Counted from the first letter of the stretch, positions 19,876-29,937 are shown. The stretch is DNA of 64,000 nt from Mesorhizobium metallidurans STM 2683 (GCF_000350085.1 NZ_CAUM01000098.1:1-64000); one strand, 5' to 3'. Notes: generated by a model not told the origin, from the letters alone. A program made the numbers and translations.

Positions 19876-20438
19876 CCAGGGCCGGCACGGATCTGTTCAA
19901 AATTGCGCTGAACGAGCTTGGCGGCGTGCTGGAGCGAGTGGATGAAAGCCGCGTCGATGCCGCCTGCGCCATGCTCGCTGGCGCAAGCAAGATCGTCGTC
20001 TATGGCTGCGGTCGCGAGGCTTTGCAGGTCAAGGGCTTCGCCATGCGGCTCTACCATCTCGGGCTGCCGGTCTCGGTGGCCGGCGACATGACAACGCCGC
20101 CGCTTGCAGCGGGCGACGTCTTTCTCGTCAGTTCCGGGCCGGGCGAGACCTCGACCGTGCTCACCCTGATGCGGATCGCCCGCGAAGCGGGTGCGACCGT
20201 CCTGCTGCTGACCGCCCAGACCGGGAGCAGCGCGGCAACGCTTGCCGACTTCACCTTGCTCATTCCGGCACAGACCATGGCCGACGACCAGGGATCGGAC
20301 AAGACGTCCGTGCTGCCGATGGGCTCGGTGTTCGAAGGCGCGTTGTTCCTGCTGTTCGAGGTGATGGTGCTGAAGCTCAGGACCATCACCGGCATGTCGC
20401 CCGAAGCGATGCGCGCCCGTCACACCAATATGGAGTAG
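19872..20438 (+). CDS. SIS-domain sugar isomerase (HxlB-like)
   Basis: A 188-residue sugar-isomerase-domain protein of 6-phospho-3-hexuloisomerase size. The phosphosugar-binding core is IVVYGCGREALQVKGFAMRL, followed by VFLVSSGPGETSTVLTLMRI, the SIS serine loop. C-terminal HTNME closes the fold. It is followed 7 nt later by the creatininase-like gene. It probably isomerises a phosphosugar released from the imported sugar, but the reaction is not fixed by sequence. Confidence 0.85.
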   Translation: MTRAGTDLFKIALNELGGVLERVDESRVDAACAMLAGASKIVVYGCGREALQVKGFAMRLYHLGLPVSVAGDMTTPPLAAGDVFLVSSGPGETSTVLTLMRIAREAGATVLLLTAQTGSSAATLADFTLLIPAQTMADDQGSDKTSVLPMGSVFEGALFLLFEVMVLKLRTITGMSPEAMRARHTNME

Positions 20439-20445
20439 GGCGCCC

Positions 20446-21189
20446 ATGCGCTACGAGTTGATGCTGCCGCACCAGATCCGCAAGGCGATCGCCGAGAACT
20501 GGCCGGTAGTGCTCCCGCTCGGCGTGCTCGAATACCATGGCGAGCACATGGCCGTCGGCATGGATACGCTGGCGGTCGTCAAGACGCTGGAGCTGTTCGA
20601 GAAGGAAGCCGACATCGTCATCCTGCCGCCCTTTTATTACGGCACGGCGAGCTATGCGGTGGCGCCGCCCGAGGGCAGCGGCTCGGTGCAGGTCGGCGGC
20701 AATGCGCTGGCGCCGTTCGCGGAGGAATTGTTCTACAGCCTGTTGCGCATCGGCTTTCGTAACGTCCATGCCATCATCCACCACCAGACCGAGAATTTCG
20801 CCGCCGGCATGCCAACCGATCTCGCCTTCAAGAGCGCCGGGCGGCAAGCGATCTTCCGCTTCCTCGAAAAGGAGCGCGGCGAGGGCTGGTGGGGCACGCA
20901 GGCGATGGCCGACTACTATTCCGGGCATGCGGCGGGTGAAAATTTCTTCAACTGGGTGCAGGTGCATCCGCTGATGCCAGCCACGATGAACGGCCAGTAC
21001 CCGTTCGACCATGCCGGTATCGGCGAGACGTCGCTGATGCTGGCGCTGTGCCCCGAAGCGGTGGACGCCGGCCATTTCGCCGACAACACCGGCTGGTACA
21101 CGGCGAGCGCGTCGGAAGCCTCGGCGGAACTTGGGCAAAAGGGCGTCGCCATGATCCTCGATCATCTGCGCGCGATCTTGTCGGCCTAG
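20446..21189 (+). CDS. Creatininase-family protein
   Basis: A 247-residue member of the creatininase/amidohydrolase fold. Metal-binding positions are seen in PLGVLEYHGEHMAVGMDTLA (E, H and D) and in FDHAGIGETSLM, while the usual HGGN loop reads IIHHQTENFA, a substitution that may alter activity. Members act on creatinine, riboflavin precursors or PQQ-related amides. Here it lies in a sugar operon, so substrate is open. Confidence 0.83.
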   Translation: MRYELMLPHQIRKAIAENWPVVLPLGVLEYHGEHMAVGMDTLAVVKTLELFEKEADIVILPPFYYGTASYAVAPPEGSGSVQVGGNALAPFAEELFYSLLRIGFRNVHAIIHHQTENFAAGMPTDLAFKSAGRQAIFRFLEKERGEGWWGTQAMADYYSGHAAGENFFNWVQVHPLMPATMNGQYPFDHAGIGETSLMLALCPEAVDAGHFADNTGWYTASASEASAELGQKGVAMILDHLRAILSA

Positions 21190-21200
21190 CGCAGCTCTGC

Positions 21201-21347
21201 CTTCTCCCCTTGTGGGAGAAGGTGGCCGAGCGAAGCTCGGTCGGATGAGGGCTGTTCCAGGGAACGCTGACGTCTCATTTCTTCCAGCACCCCTCGACCG
21301 TCTTGGCGCTGCACGCCAATCCACCTTTTCCCACAAGGGGGAGAAGG
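21201..21347. repeat. Composite inverted-repeat element
   Basis: Arms cttctccccttgtgggagaa (21201) and its near-perfect reverse complement ending at 21347 bracket about 95 bases. Typical of rhizobial intergenic repeats; it separates the convergent creatininase-like and permease genes. Confidence 0.65.
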
Positions 21348-21361
21348 GAAGAAGGCGCCGC

Positions 21362-22279
21362 CTACTTCACAGCACCCGCCGTCATGCCCATGATCAGATA
21401 GCGCTCCAGCGCGATGCCGATGACGGCGAGCGGCGTGATGGCGGCGGTGGCAAGGGCTGCCATCGACCACCAGTTGATGCCTTGCGAGCCGGTCTGGCTC
21501 GCCACCATGACTGGAATGGTCTTGGCATCGGTCGAGGTCAGCAATGCGGCAAAGAAATACTCGTTCCAGCACAGCACCATCGCCAGGATGAAGGCGGCGA
21601 CCATGCCGGGCAGTGCGATCGGCATGACGATGCGGAAGAAGGCGCCCCAGATCGACAGGCCGTCGACCAGCGCTGCCTCCTCCAGCTCGACCGGGATTGA
21701 GTTGAACTGGTCGCGCATGATCCAGATGACGATCGGCAGCACCATCAGCGTGTAGAGCAGGATCAGTCCGATGCGCGTGTCGAGCAGGCCGACTTCGCGG
21801 TAGAGCACCAGGAACGGCAGCGCCAGCACGACCGGCGGCAGGATCAGCTGCGACAGGAAGAAGAAGGAAATGTCCTCGTTCTTGAACCAGGCGAATTTGT
21901 AGCGATAGCGGGTGAGCCCATAGGCGGCGAGGCTGCCGATGATGATGGCGAGGCTCGATGCGCCGACCGAGGTGATGACCGAATTCATGAAGCGCTTGAG
22001 GAATTCCTCACGCACCGTCGAGGTCTGGAAGATCGAATCCGGCGATAGGCCGAGCGAGCGCCAGCCCTTCCAGTCCGGCTTGAAGTCGACGAAGGGGATG
22101 AGATGGCCCTGGGTGACGTCGATCGCGGTCTTGAACGAGGTGGTTATTGTCCAGTAGATCGGGAACAGGCAGATGAAGGCCCAGAAGATAAGCGCGCCGT
22201 AGATGAAGACGCGATTGGCGACAAAGCTCGCCGGCGAGCGGATTTCGGAGGCGCTATAGTCGGTTGTCTGAACGCTCAT
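21362..22279 (-). CDS. Sugar ABC transporter permease (MalG type)
   Basis: A 305-residue inner-membrane permease of the CUT1 family with six predicted helices. The permease-ATPase coupling (EAA) loop reads EEAALVDGLSIWGAFFRIVM near residue 220. It is the distal permease of the SBP-MalF-MalG transcript, 12 nt after the MalF-type gene. With that permease, the binding protein and the ATPase at 25489 it should form one importer. Confidence 0.92.
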   Translation of the reverse strand: MSVQTTDYSASEIRSPASFVANRVFIYGALIFWAFICLFPIYWTITTSFKTAIDVTQGHLIPFVDFKPDWKGWRSLGLSPDSIFQTSTVREEFLKRFMNSVITSVGASSLAIIIGSLAAYGLTRYRYKFAWFKNEDISFFFLSQLILPPVVLALPFLVLYREVGLLDTRIGLILLYTLMVLPIVIWIMRDQFNSIPVELEEAALVDGLSIWGAFFRIVMPIALPGMVAAFILAMVLCWNEYFFAALLTSTDAKTIPVMVASQTGSQGINWWSMAALATAAITPLAVIGIALERYLIMGMTAGAVK

Positions 22280-22291
22280 ATGGCCTGCCGA

Positions 22292-23413
22292 TCAGTTGAC
22301 GTTGCGCACGAAGCGGCTGGCGAATTTCAGCAGCCACGTCACGAACACGACGATGATGATGAGATAGGCCATCGCCAGCATGGTGCCGTAGCCGACATTC
22401 GAGCGGTCGCGGTACTCGCGATAGATGAAGCTCGATACGGAATCGGTCGCACCGCCCGGGCCGCCCGAGGTGACGGTGATGATGATGTCGGCAAGCTTCA
22501 GCTTGAAGATGATGCGCAGGATCACCGCGGTCACCGACACCGGCAGCATCAGCGGGAAAGTGACCTGCCAGAAGGTCTGCCAGGCCGTGGCGCCATCGAC
22601 GCGCGCTGCCTCCAGCACCTCGCGCGACATCGCCTGCAGGCCGGCGAGCAGCATGATCATCATGAACGGAATGAAGGTCCAGGCATCGAGCACCATGATC
22701 GAGATGCGGGCGGTGATCGGGTTGGAGAAGAAGGCCGGGTTTTCCCAGCCGAGATGGCGCGCCAGCGTCGCCGCCGGCCCGAACCGGTATTCCATCAGCG
22801 ATTTGCCGATCATCCACGACACCGCGACCGGCGACAGCATCAAGGGCATCAGGAAGACGACGCGGAAGAATTTTCGCGCCCGGATCTGCGCGTTGAGCAG
22901 CAGAGCGAGACCGAAGGCGATGACATATTCGACGAACACGGCGAGCACGTAGAGCACCATGTTGAACAGCGCGTTGCGATAGTAGGGATCGCCCAGCATC
23001 TGCCAGAAATTGTCGAGCCCGTTGAACTTGCGGCCGGAGAAGGAAGAGAGATTCCAGTCGGTCAGCGCGATGTAGAAACCGAACAGCGTCGGAAAGATCA
23101 CCATGGCGATGGTGAACAGCAGCGCCGGCAGCAGGAACAGCGCGCGCTGGCCGTCCTCGCCGCGGATCAGCACCTGTCCGACGCCGAGCGCAACGCCCCA
23201 CAGGATATAGGCATAGACGACCGGCCGCCAGGTCTCGAAACCGATCGTGTCGACCTCGCTCTTGTAGAGGATCTGAACCAGGATCGTTGCCAGGAGGCCC
23301 AGCGTCGCCGCGGCCATCAGGGCCCAACCGAGGCGCTTGCGGCCGGGCGGGATCAGATCGGTAGGAACGGAATTTGCCGGCCACGCGTTCGTGGTCGAAG
23401 TCTGGTCAGCCAC
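22292..23413 (-). CDS. Sugar ABC transporter permease (MalF type)
   Basis: A 373-residue CUT1 permease, longer than usual because of two extra N-terminal helices (LGWALMAAATLGLLATILVQ and VYAYILWGVALGVGQVLI). The EAA loop is seen in EVLEAARVDGATAWQTFWQV. It follows the binding-protein gene by 97 nt and precedes the MalG-type gene by 12 nt. Confidence 0.92.
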   Translation of the reverse strand: MADQTSTTNAWPANSVPTDLIPPGRKRLGWALMAAATLGLLATILVQILYKSEVDTIGFETWRPVVYAYILWGVALGVGQVLIRGEDGQRALFLLPALLFTIAMVIFPTLFGFYIALTDWNLSSFSGRKFNGLDNFWQMLGDPYYRNALFNMVLYVLAVFVEYVIAFGLALLLNAQIRARKFFRVVFLMPLMLSPVAVSWMIGKSLMEYRFGPAATLARHLGWENPAFFSNPITARISIMVLDAWTFIPFMMIMLLAGLQAMSREVLEAARVDGATAWQTFWQVTFPLMLPVSVTAVILRIIFKLKLADIIITVTSGGPGGATDSVSSFIYREYRDRSNVGYGTMLAMAYLIIIVVFVTWLLKFASRFVRNVN

Positions 23414-23510
23414 GCCTCTCGCCTCTTTTGCACAAGCGACCGGCCGGGCCGGTCAAGATACGGCCCGGCGACGAGGAGTCGCCGGGCCGCGATCTTATCA
23501 TAGCTCCTGG

Positions 23511-25187
23511 CTACATGCCGAGCGAGGCCTTGTAGAGCTTGATCTGGCTTTCGCGGCCGATCTGGTCGGTCAGCTTCTCCCAGGCGGCGGCGATGGCATC
23601 GGCGCCTTCCTGCGCCTTCATCTTGCCGGCGAAGGTGTTGGCCAGGATGTCCTCGGCGGCGCTGTAATACTGGAAGATGCCGGGGATGCGCGGTTCGATC
23701 GCCGCGTTCGGATGGTTGTAGGAATCGCCCTCCGACTTGAGGTAGGAGGTGATGAACGCTTCGTCGTAGCCAGCCGCGACCCATTCCGGAATGTTGAAGT
23801 GGCTCTTCCTGTGGGGCTGGAAGCCGGACGGATACATGGCCGTCCAGAGCGACAGATCCTTGCCGCCGAGATGGGCGGCGGCGGACCATGCCGCCTTCTT
23901 CTTCTTTTCGTCGCTGTCGACGCGGGCCATGACGTAGACGCCCCAGCCGAGATAGGCGCAGTTCGGCGAATGGTTCGGGCCGCTGGCGAGCTTTTCCCAC
24001 TGGCCGGTCTTGGAATTGTAGACGTCGTCCGAGCCCGGTAGGATCGAGAAGCCGGTGACGTCGCCAATGACCGAGGAGTCGTTGGTCTTGACGTTGGAAC
24101 CGATATCGCCCCACCAGGGGATCATCGAACCGGTGCCGGCCAGGAACTGCTGGAAGCCGGTCGTGTTCGGGTCGGCATTGATCTGGTCTGGCGGCTCCGA
24201 CGGCAGCGCGTCGATGACGTCCTGGATCGCCCGCACCCAGGCCGGGTTGTTGACGCGCGGCTTCATCGTGTCGGCGTCGAACAGCCAGGCCTTGTCGTCG
24301 GGATGCTTGGCATAGGCGCTGGCGCGGCTGCCGAGGAAGTAGAAGCCGAACCCGCCCCAGGGTTTGGGCGCATCGAGATAGCCATAGACGTCCTCGCCCT
24401 TGAACTTCTTGCCCTTCAGGAACTTGGTGACGGCCTGAACCTGCTGCCAGGTCTTCGGCACGCCCCACTCCGTCAGGCCTGACTTGTCGCCGCTGTCGGC
24501 TTTCCAGGCTGCTGCCAGATCAGAGTCTGCAAACACGTCGGTGCGGTAGTTGAAGTTGTGCGTGTCGCCGTCGACGGTCACACGATATTGCTTGCCGTCC
24601 CAGGTGCCCACCGGGGGTTTCAGATAGGCCACGAGGTCATCGATATCGATCTGCTCCTTGACCCAGTCCGGCATTTCCGAGGTCAGACCCTTGCCGCAGA
24701 CATCGCCTTCGAACGGCGCGCCCATCTCGATGATGTCGAAGTCGACGGTACCGGTGGCGATCGACTGCTGCAGGCGGGCGTTGTAGTCGGCCTGCGCCAG
24801 GTCGATCCAGCTGATCTTGGCGCCGGTATAAGCCTCCCACGGCTTCAGGAAGCCGCGGAACAGCACATTGTGCAGGTTCTGGTTGTTGAGGCCCATGAAG
24901 GTGAACTCGACACCGGCGAATTCGCCTTCCTTGACATTGGCCTTGGTCGCCTCGAGGCAGAGCTCGCCGACCTTCTGAAAGTCCGCATCGGTCGGTTGAC
25001 CCTTGCCGACGCCGGGAATCTGCAGGATCTGCGCGCGCAGTTCGCTTGCCGCGGAAGCCGGGCGCGTCAGCGCGCCGAGCCCGGCGCCGGATGCCGCGGC
25101 GATCGCGGCCATGCTGGCCGCGCCCTTGAGGATGTCACGACGGGTAGCACCCGCACGCACCAATTTTTCGTAAAGACCGACTCTCAT
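23511..25187 (-). CDS. Extracellular sugar-binding protein with Tat-type signal
   Basis: A 558-residue periplasmic solute-binding protein, long for the CUT1 class. The N-terminus contains a twin-arginine motif (ATRRDILKGAASMAAIAAAS) and a likely cleavage site after PASA, so export is probably by the Tat pathway in folded form. The body is typical of family 1 binding proteins, with tryptophan-rich ligand loops such as DAPKPWGGFGFYF. It heads the SBP-permease-permease transcript and is divergent from the ATPase gene at 25489. Confidence 0.9.
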   Translation of the reverse strand: MRVGLYEKLVRAGATRRDILKGAASMAAIAAASGAGLGALTRPASAASELRAQILQIPGVGKGQPTDADFQKVGELCLEATKANVKEGEFAGVEFTFMGLNNQNLHNVLFRGFLKPWEAYTGAKISWIDLAQADYNARLQQSIATGTVDFDIIEMGAPFEGDVCGKGLTSEMPDWVKEQIDIDDLVAYLKPPVGTWDGKQYRVTVDGDTHNFNYRTDVFADSDLAAAWKADSGDKSGLTEWGVPKTWQQVQAVTKFLKGKKFKGEDVYGYLDAPKPWGGFGFYFLGSRASAYAKHPDDKAWLFDADTMKPRVNNPAWVRAIQDVIDALPSEPPDQINADPNTTGFQQFLAGTGSMIPWWGDIGSNVKTNDSSVIGDVTGFSILPGSDDVYNSKTGQWEKLASGPNHSPNCAYLGWGVYVMARVDSDEKKKKAAWSAAAHLGGKDLSLWTAMYPSGFQPHRKSHFNIPEWVAAGYDEAFITSYLKSEGDSYNHPNAAIEPRIPGIFQYYSAAEDILANTFAGKMKAQEGADAIAAAWEKLTDQIGRESQIKLYKASLGM

Positions 25188-25488
25188 CTACCATTCCTCC
25201 CAGAACAACAGTCGTGATTTGATATGCCAAGCTGTCGGACGCCCGAACGCCGGCGGTTCTCCTTGATCAAACGGGGACGTGGGACCCCACCCTGCGTCGC
25301 CTGGAGTTCCGATTTTCGGATGTATGACCGGCAGTCGGATTGGCATTTGCCACTATTCTCGCAACCAGGTGCCGTGTCAACGAGGTTGGGTTTTTATCTA
25401 TAAGAGACTGACTTGCCCTTGCCGTTCGCGTTGGTTAGCTTCACGGCAACGAAAGGGCCTGTGGGTCCCAAGGACCCAAGGGGGGAGA
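25188..25488. promoter_or_regulatory. Divergent promoter region of the CUT1 transporter
   Basis: 301 bases between binding-protein and ATPase genes. A 7-bp inverted repeat, tgggtcc-caa-ggaccca (25462-25478), lies immediately before the GGGGGAGA ribosome-binding site of the ATPase gene and could be an operator or a hairpin masking translation. A similar gtgggacccc is present near 25280. No ORF is supported. Confidence 0.45.
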
Positions 25489-26547
<1,059 letters not shown>

Positions 26548-26582
26548 CCTCACACACAAAAAGCCCGTTCGGGAGGAATGCC

Positions 26583-27035
26583 ATGCTCAAAGGGATCAAT
26601 CCGCTGCTCAATGCCGACGTGCTCCAGGCGCTGAGAGCGATGGGGCATGGCGACGACTTGATCATCGTCGACACCAATTTCCCGTCCGATTCGACCGCGC
26701 GCCAGACAGTGCTCGGCAAGCTGCTGCGTATCGACGCGCCGGCGGCCGACGTGGTCAAGGCGGTGCTATCGCTCTATCCGCTTGACACGTTCGTCGACGA
26801 TGCGGCGGCGCGCATGGAGATCGTCGGCAAGCCGGACGAGATACCTCCCGTGCAGAAGGAAGTGCAAAGAGAGATCGATGCGGCGGAAGGCAAGGCCTGG
26901 CCGATGATCTCGGTCGAGCGCTACGCCTTCTACGAGCGCGCCAAGCGGGCTTATTGCGTCCTCCAGACCGGCGAGCGCCGCTTCTATGGCTGCTTCGCCT
27001 TCCGCAAGGGCGTCGTGCCGCCGGACGCGGTGTAG
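26583..27035 (+). CDS. RbsD/FucU-family sugar mutarotase
   Basis: A 150-residue mutarotase that interconverts anomers (alpha/beta or pyranose/furanose) of an imported sugar. It begins MLKGINPLLNADVLQALRAM and carries the catalytic histidine in GHGDDLIIVDTNFPSDS. The C-terminus holds the tyrosine motif RYAFYERAKRAY, closer to FucU (L-fucose mutarotase) than to RbsD. It lies 35 nt after the ABC ATPase and 4 nt before the kinase, so all three are likely co-transcribed. Confidence 0.9.
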   Translation: MLKGINPLLNADVLQALRAMGHGDDLIIVDTNFPSDSTARQTVLGKLLRIDAPAADVVKAVLSLYPLDTFVDDAAARMEIVGKPDEIPPVQKEVQREIDAAEGKAWPMISVERYAFYERAKRAYCVLQTGERRFYGCFAFRKGVVPPDAV

Positions 27036-27039
27036 CGAC

Positions 27040-27972
27040 ATGCCAGGCAAGCCTATTGTCATACTGGGCGTCTTCGTCGCCGATACCGCCTATCGCGCTG
27101 TCCGCCAGCCGCGCATGGACGAGACGATCCTTGGCACGTCTTTCAAGCTTGGCCCCGGCGGCAAGGGCTCCAACCAGTCCGTCGCCGCCGGCAAGCTGGG
27201 CGCCGACGTCACTTTCCTGACGCGCCTTGGCGTAGATCCGTTTGCCGACATGGCGAGGCAGACCTGGGTGCGGGCCGGCGTGAAGAGCACCGTCATCGAC
27301 ACGCCGCAAAGCTACACTGGCGCGGCCTATATCTTCGTCGAGGAGACGAGCGGCAACAACGCCATCATCGTCTGCCCGGGTGCCGCCATGCTGATTTCGC
27401 CGGATGACGTCGAGGCCCATGCCGGCCTGATCCGCTCGGCCGGCATCTTCGTCACCCAGCTCGAACAGCCGGTCGAGGCGGCGCTGCGGGGCCTGGAAAT
27501 CGCGCGCGGGGCAGGGGTGACGACCATCCTCAACCCGGCTCCGGCCCCGTCGGTAACGCTTCCCGACCGCATCTACGCGCTTTGCGACTATGTCACGCCC
27601 AACGAGACCGAGGCCGAGGGACTGACCGGCATCAAGGTGTCGTCCATCGACGATGCCCGCCGCGCCGCCGACAGCCTGCTCGGCAAGGGCGTTGGGACGG
27701 TGATCATCACGCTTGGCGAAAAAGGCGCGCTGCTCCACACGGCCGGCCGTTCCGACCATGTTCCCGTGGTCAATGCCGGCCCGGTGGTCGAGACCACGGG
27801 CGCGGGCGACGCCTTCAATGGCGGCCTGGCCGCGGCACTCGCCAAAGGCGTGGAGCCGCTGCAGGCGGTGCGCTTTGCCTGCGCCGTCGCCGGCATTTCG
27901 GTGACGCGGCCCGGCACCGCGCCGTCGATGCCGTCACTGCAAGAGGTCGAGGCGGTGCTGCTGGAGGGTTGA
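27040..27972 (+). CDS. PfkB-family sugar kinase (ribokinase-like)
   Basis: A 310-residue carbohydrate kinase. The N-terminal signature GPGGKGSNQSVAAGKLGADV is the ribokinase type and the catalytic ETTGAGDAFNGGLAAALAKG lies near residue 252, with the catalytic Asp in GAGD. I chose the ATG at 27040 (MPGKPIVILGVF); the longer frame overlaps the FucU gene. It probably phosphorylates the sugar prepared by the FucU-like mutarotase. Confidence 0.9.
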   Translation: MPGKPIVILGVFVADTAYRAVRQPRMDETILGTSFKLGPGGKGSNQSVAAGKLGADVTFLTRLGVDPFADMARQTWVRAGVKSTVIDTPQSYTGAAYIFVEETSGNNAIIVCPGAAMLISPDDVEAHAGLIRSAGIFVTQLEQPVEAALRGLEIARGAGVTTILNPAPAPSVTLPDRIYALCDYVTPNETEAEGLTGIKVSSIDDARRAADSLLGKGVGTVIITLGEKGALLHTAGRSDHVPVVNAGPVVETTGAGDAFNGGLAAALAKGVEPLQAVRFACAVAGISVTRPGTAPSMPSLQEVEAVLLEG

Positions 27973-28002
27973 GGGAGATCTAATCCCTCAAATGAAGCAA
28001 AG

Positions 28003-28031
28003 CCCGCCTGCCTTCACGGCAGCGCGGGCCT
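28003..28031. terminator. Hairpin between the sugar kinase and the 57-aa gene
   Basis: gcccgc-ctgcc / ggcagcgcgggc with loop ttcac and one bulge. On the minus strand it is followed by CTTTGCTT, so it may terminate the 57-aa gene; it could also end the kinase operon. Confidence 0.5.
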
Positions 28032-28050
28032 AGACATTAGATTGATGCGA

Positions 28051-28224
28051 TTAGCGCCGAACAACAACGTTCTTAATGTCGTTGTTGTCTATGATATAGG
28101 GCCCCCGTCTGGAGTCCGGGCGCTCCAAAACGCTATTCACAGCGTCTCGCATGATCTCACTAAGCTGCTCTTTTCTCGATTGACTGCTACTTTGACTCAG
28201 GCTGACGCGTTCTGGTTCGACCAT
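28051..28224 (-). CDS. Small 57-residue protein divergent from the AvcD-type deaminase
   Basis: A 57-codon frame: MVEPERVSLSQSSSQSRKEQ, a helical middle LSEIMRDAVNSVLERPDS, and an end reading GPYIIDNNDIKNVVVRR. An excellent ribosome-binding site (GGAGGGTGAACA) lies directly before the ATG at 28224, which strongly supports translation. It is AT-richer than the flanking sugar genes and shares a 102-base divergent region with the deaminase. No family is recognised and no helix-turn-helix is evident. It could be a small partner or inhibitor of the deaminase, by inference from position alone. Confidence 0.6.
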   Translation of the reverse strand: MVEPERVSLSQSSSQSRKEQLSEIMRDAVNSVLERPDSRRGPYIIDNNDIKNVVVRR

Positions 28225-28265
28225 TGTTCACCCTCCAGCGATTTTGCGACTCTATGATACATCAG

Positions 28266-28311
28266 GTATGAGTACTCTCATACGACAATAAAAACGGAAC
28301 GGTTAAGTTCC
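28266..28311. promoter_or_regulatory. Two palindromes in the deaminase/57-aa divergent region
   Basis: GTATGAG-TACT-CTCATAC (28266-28283, 7-bp perfect arms) and GGAAC-GGTTAA-GTTCC (28296-28311) lie between the two divergent starts. They could be operators or hairpins of a short RNA. Confidence 0.5.
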
Positions 28312-28326
28312 ATCCCGGGGGGGCAA

Positions 28327-29862
28327 ATGAGCAACACGGTCACCATAAACAATCCTGAACTCGTCATCGGACTCGTTGGCCCAATCGGTGTCGATCTCGA
28401 CGCCATCGTGAGTTTCCTCGAAAGCGGCCTCAAGGACGTCGCCTACCAATCACAGGTAATCCACATCACTAAGGTGATGCGAGACCTACTCCCTCAGATG
28501 AGGGTCGAAGAGGATTCCTACAGCGCCAGATACCGTTCGTTGATCTCGAACGCAGACACGGTGCGCCGGACCATTGACAATCAGGCCGCGTTGGCCTGCC
28601 TCGCAATAAGTGAAATCCGCCGACTGCGACAAGAACTACAACCGAAGATGGATCCGAAAATTGCACGTGAGGCACCCTTACTGGGTACCGCCTTCATAGT
28701 CCGCCAGTTCAAACGGGAGGAGGAAATCGCCCTTCTGCGCCAGGTTTACGGTCGGAAGTTCATTCAAATTTCCGTCTTCTCTGACAAGGAGGAGCGTAGG
28801 TCACAACTCGTAAAAAAAATCAAAGAATATGGCACTGGAACGATAGAAGAAGACGATGCTGAGAAGCAGGCGATCGACCTAATCTCTATCGACAATAACG
28901 AAATTTCTGACGAGTATGGGCAACGCGTTTCAGACGTTTTCCATCGGGGGGATGTTTTTGTTAGAGGCGAAGTAAACCAAGGTTCAAAGAGTACAGTCGA
29001 GCGGTTCATCCGAGCCTTTTTTGGCCATAATAGCTATTCGCCTACAAAGACTGAATACGGCATGTACGCGGCGGCTGGAGCGGCCCTTCGATCTCTAGAC
29101 CTTTCGCGACAAGTTGGTGCTGCCGTGTTCTCCCCCAACGGAGAGGTTATTGCCTTAGGTTGCAACGAAGTGCCGAAACCTTTTGGCGGGACCTATTGGT
29201 GTGACGATGCCGGCGATAAACATCGTGATTTTGAGGAAGGTGCCGACGGAAACCATAGCCGCAAAATTCGCGTAATCGATGATCTGGTTGAGCGAATGGG
29301 TAAACTCGGGTTCCTATCTGAGAAGCTCTTATCTTCTGGCTCGACTCACAAACAAGTTCGCAGATTGATGTCTGAAAAATCAATCTCGGATTCGAAAGTA
29401 ATGGACTTGATCGAGTTCGGTCGGATTATCCATGCCGAGATGTCGGCCATCACTGACGCAGCACGGCTTGGCAAAGCTTTAGCTGGATCGATACTTTTTT
29501 GCACAACCTTTCCCTGCCATATGTGCGCAAAGCATATTGTATCTTCCGGCGTTAGAAGAGTCGTTTTTTTAGAACCATATCCAAAAAGCCACGCAAAGGA
29601 TCTTCACGCCGATTCCATCACATTCTCTCCCGCAGAACGAGAGAAAAAAGTCCTATTTGAGCCATTTATCGGCATCTCGCCGCGAAGATACCGAGACATT
29701 TTCGAGAAGAAAAAACGAAAAGATCAATCAGGGAAGGCCAGTTCTTGGTACGAAGGCAGGCCAGTTCCAAGGATTGAAGACAAGAGTTCCGCTTACATTG
29801 AAAATGAGGAGCCAGCGATATCTCTCGTTACAAGGAAAATTCTTGAAATGGCCGGCGCATGA
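28327..29862 (+). CDS. avcD: AvcD-type anti-phage dCTP deaminase
   Basis: A 511-residue two-domain protein. Residues 1-230 form a P-loop NTPase/kinase-like domain (ELVIGLVGPIGVDLDAI near the N-terminus, without the classical GK[ST]). The C-terminal half is a zinc cytidine/deoxycytidylate deaminase: zinc ligands His369 in HAEMSAI, with proton-shuttle Glu371, and Cys397 and Cys400 in PCHMC. This architecture matches the AvcD/DcdV anti-viral deaminases that deplete dCTP during phage infection. It lies in an AT-richer insert against tRNA-Asp, with a divergent 57-aa gene. Known systems have a small RNA inhibitor (AvcI); a counterpart here is not identified. GGGGGGGC precedes the ATG. Confidence 0.88.
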   Translation: MSNTVTINNPELVIGLVGPIGVDLDAIVSFLESGLKDVAYQSQVIHITKVMRDLLPQMRVEEDSYSARYRSLISNADTVRRTIDNQAALACLAISEIRRLRQELQPKMDPKIAREAPLLGTAFIVRQFKREEEIALLRQVYGRKFIQISVFSDKEERRSQLVKKIKEYGTGTIEEDDAEKQAIDLISIDNNEISDEYGQRVSDVFHRGDVFVRGEVNQGSKSTVERFIRAFFGHNSYSPTKTEYGMYAAAGAALRSLDLSRQVGAAVFSPNGEVIALGCNEVPKPFGGTYWCDDAGDKHRDFEEGADGNHSRKIRVIDDLVERMGKLGFLSEKLLSSGSTHKQVRRLMSEKSISDSKVMDLIEFGRIIHAEMSAITDAARLGKALAGSILFCTTFPCHMCAKHIVSSGVRRVVFLEPYPKSHAKDLHADSITFSPAEREKKVLFEPFIGISPRRYRDIFEKKKRKDQSGKASSWYEGRPVPRIEDKSSAYIENEEPAISLVTRKILEMAGA

Positions 29863-29887
29863 TTAACTTGGCGAGGAAATGAAGCGA

Positions 29888-29937
29888 ATACAAAAAGTCG
29901 AAACTCTCAGAAAACTGAAAGTCGAAACTTTTTGTAT
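29888..29937 (+). terminator. Hairpin after avcD with internal direct repeats
   Basis: Arms atacaaaaagt (29888-29898) and actttttgtat (29927-29937) pair perfectly over 11 bp. Inside, aaagtcgaaact occurs twice as a direct repeat. The T run on the right arm allows a terminator role, but the symmetry could also mark an element end next to tRNA-Asp. Confidence 0.55.

Noticed and set aside
27973..28050. Copy of the tRNA-Asp 3' end as the left attachment site of the avcD insert
   Set aside because: I looked for a partial repeat of the tRNA 3' end here and found none; integration by tRNA targeting is therefore unproven.
28042..28257. 71-aa plus-strand frame before avcD
   Set aside because: It is antisense to the 57-aa gene, which has a far better ribosome-binding site.
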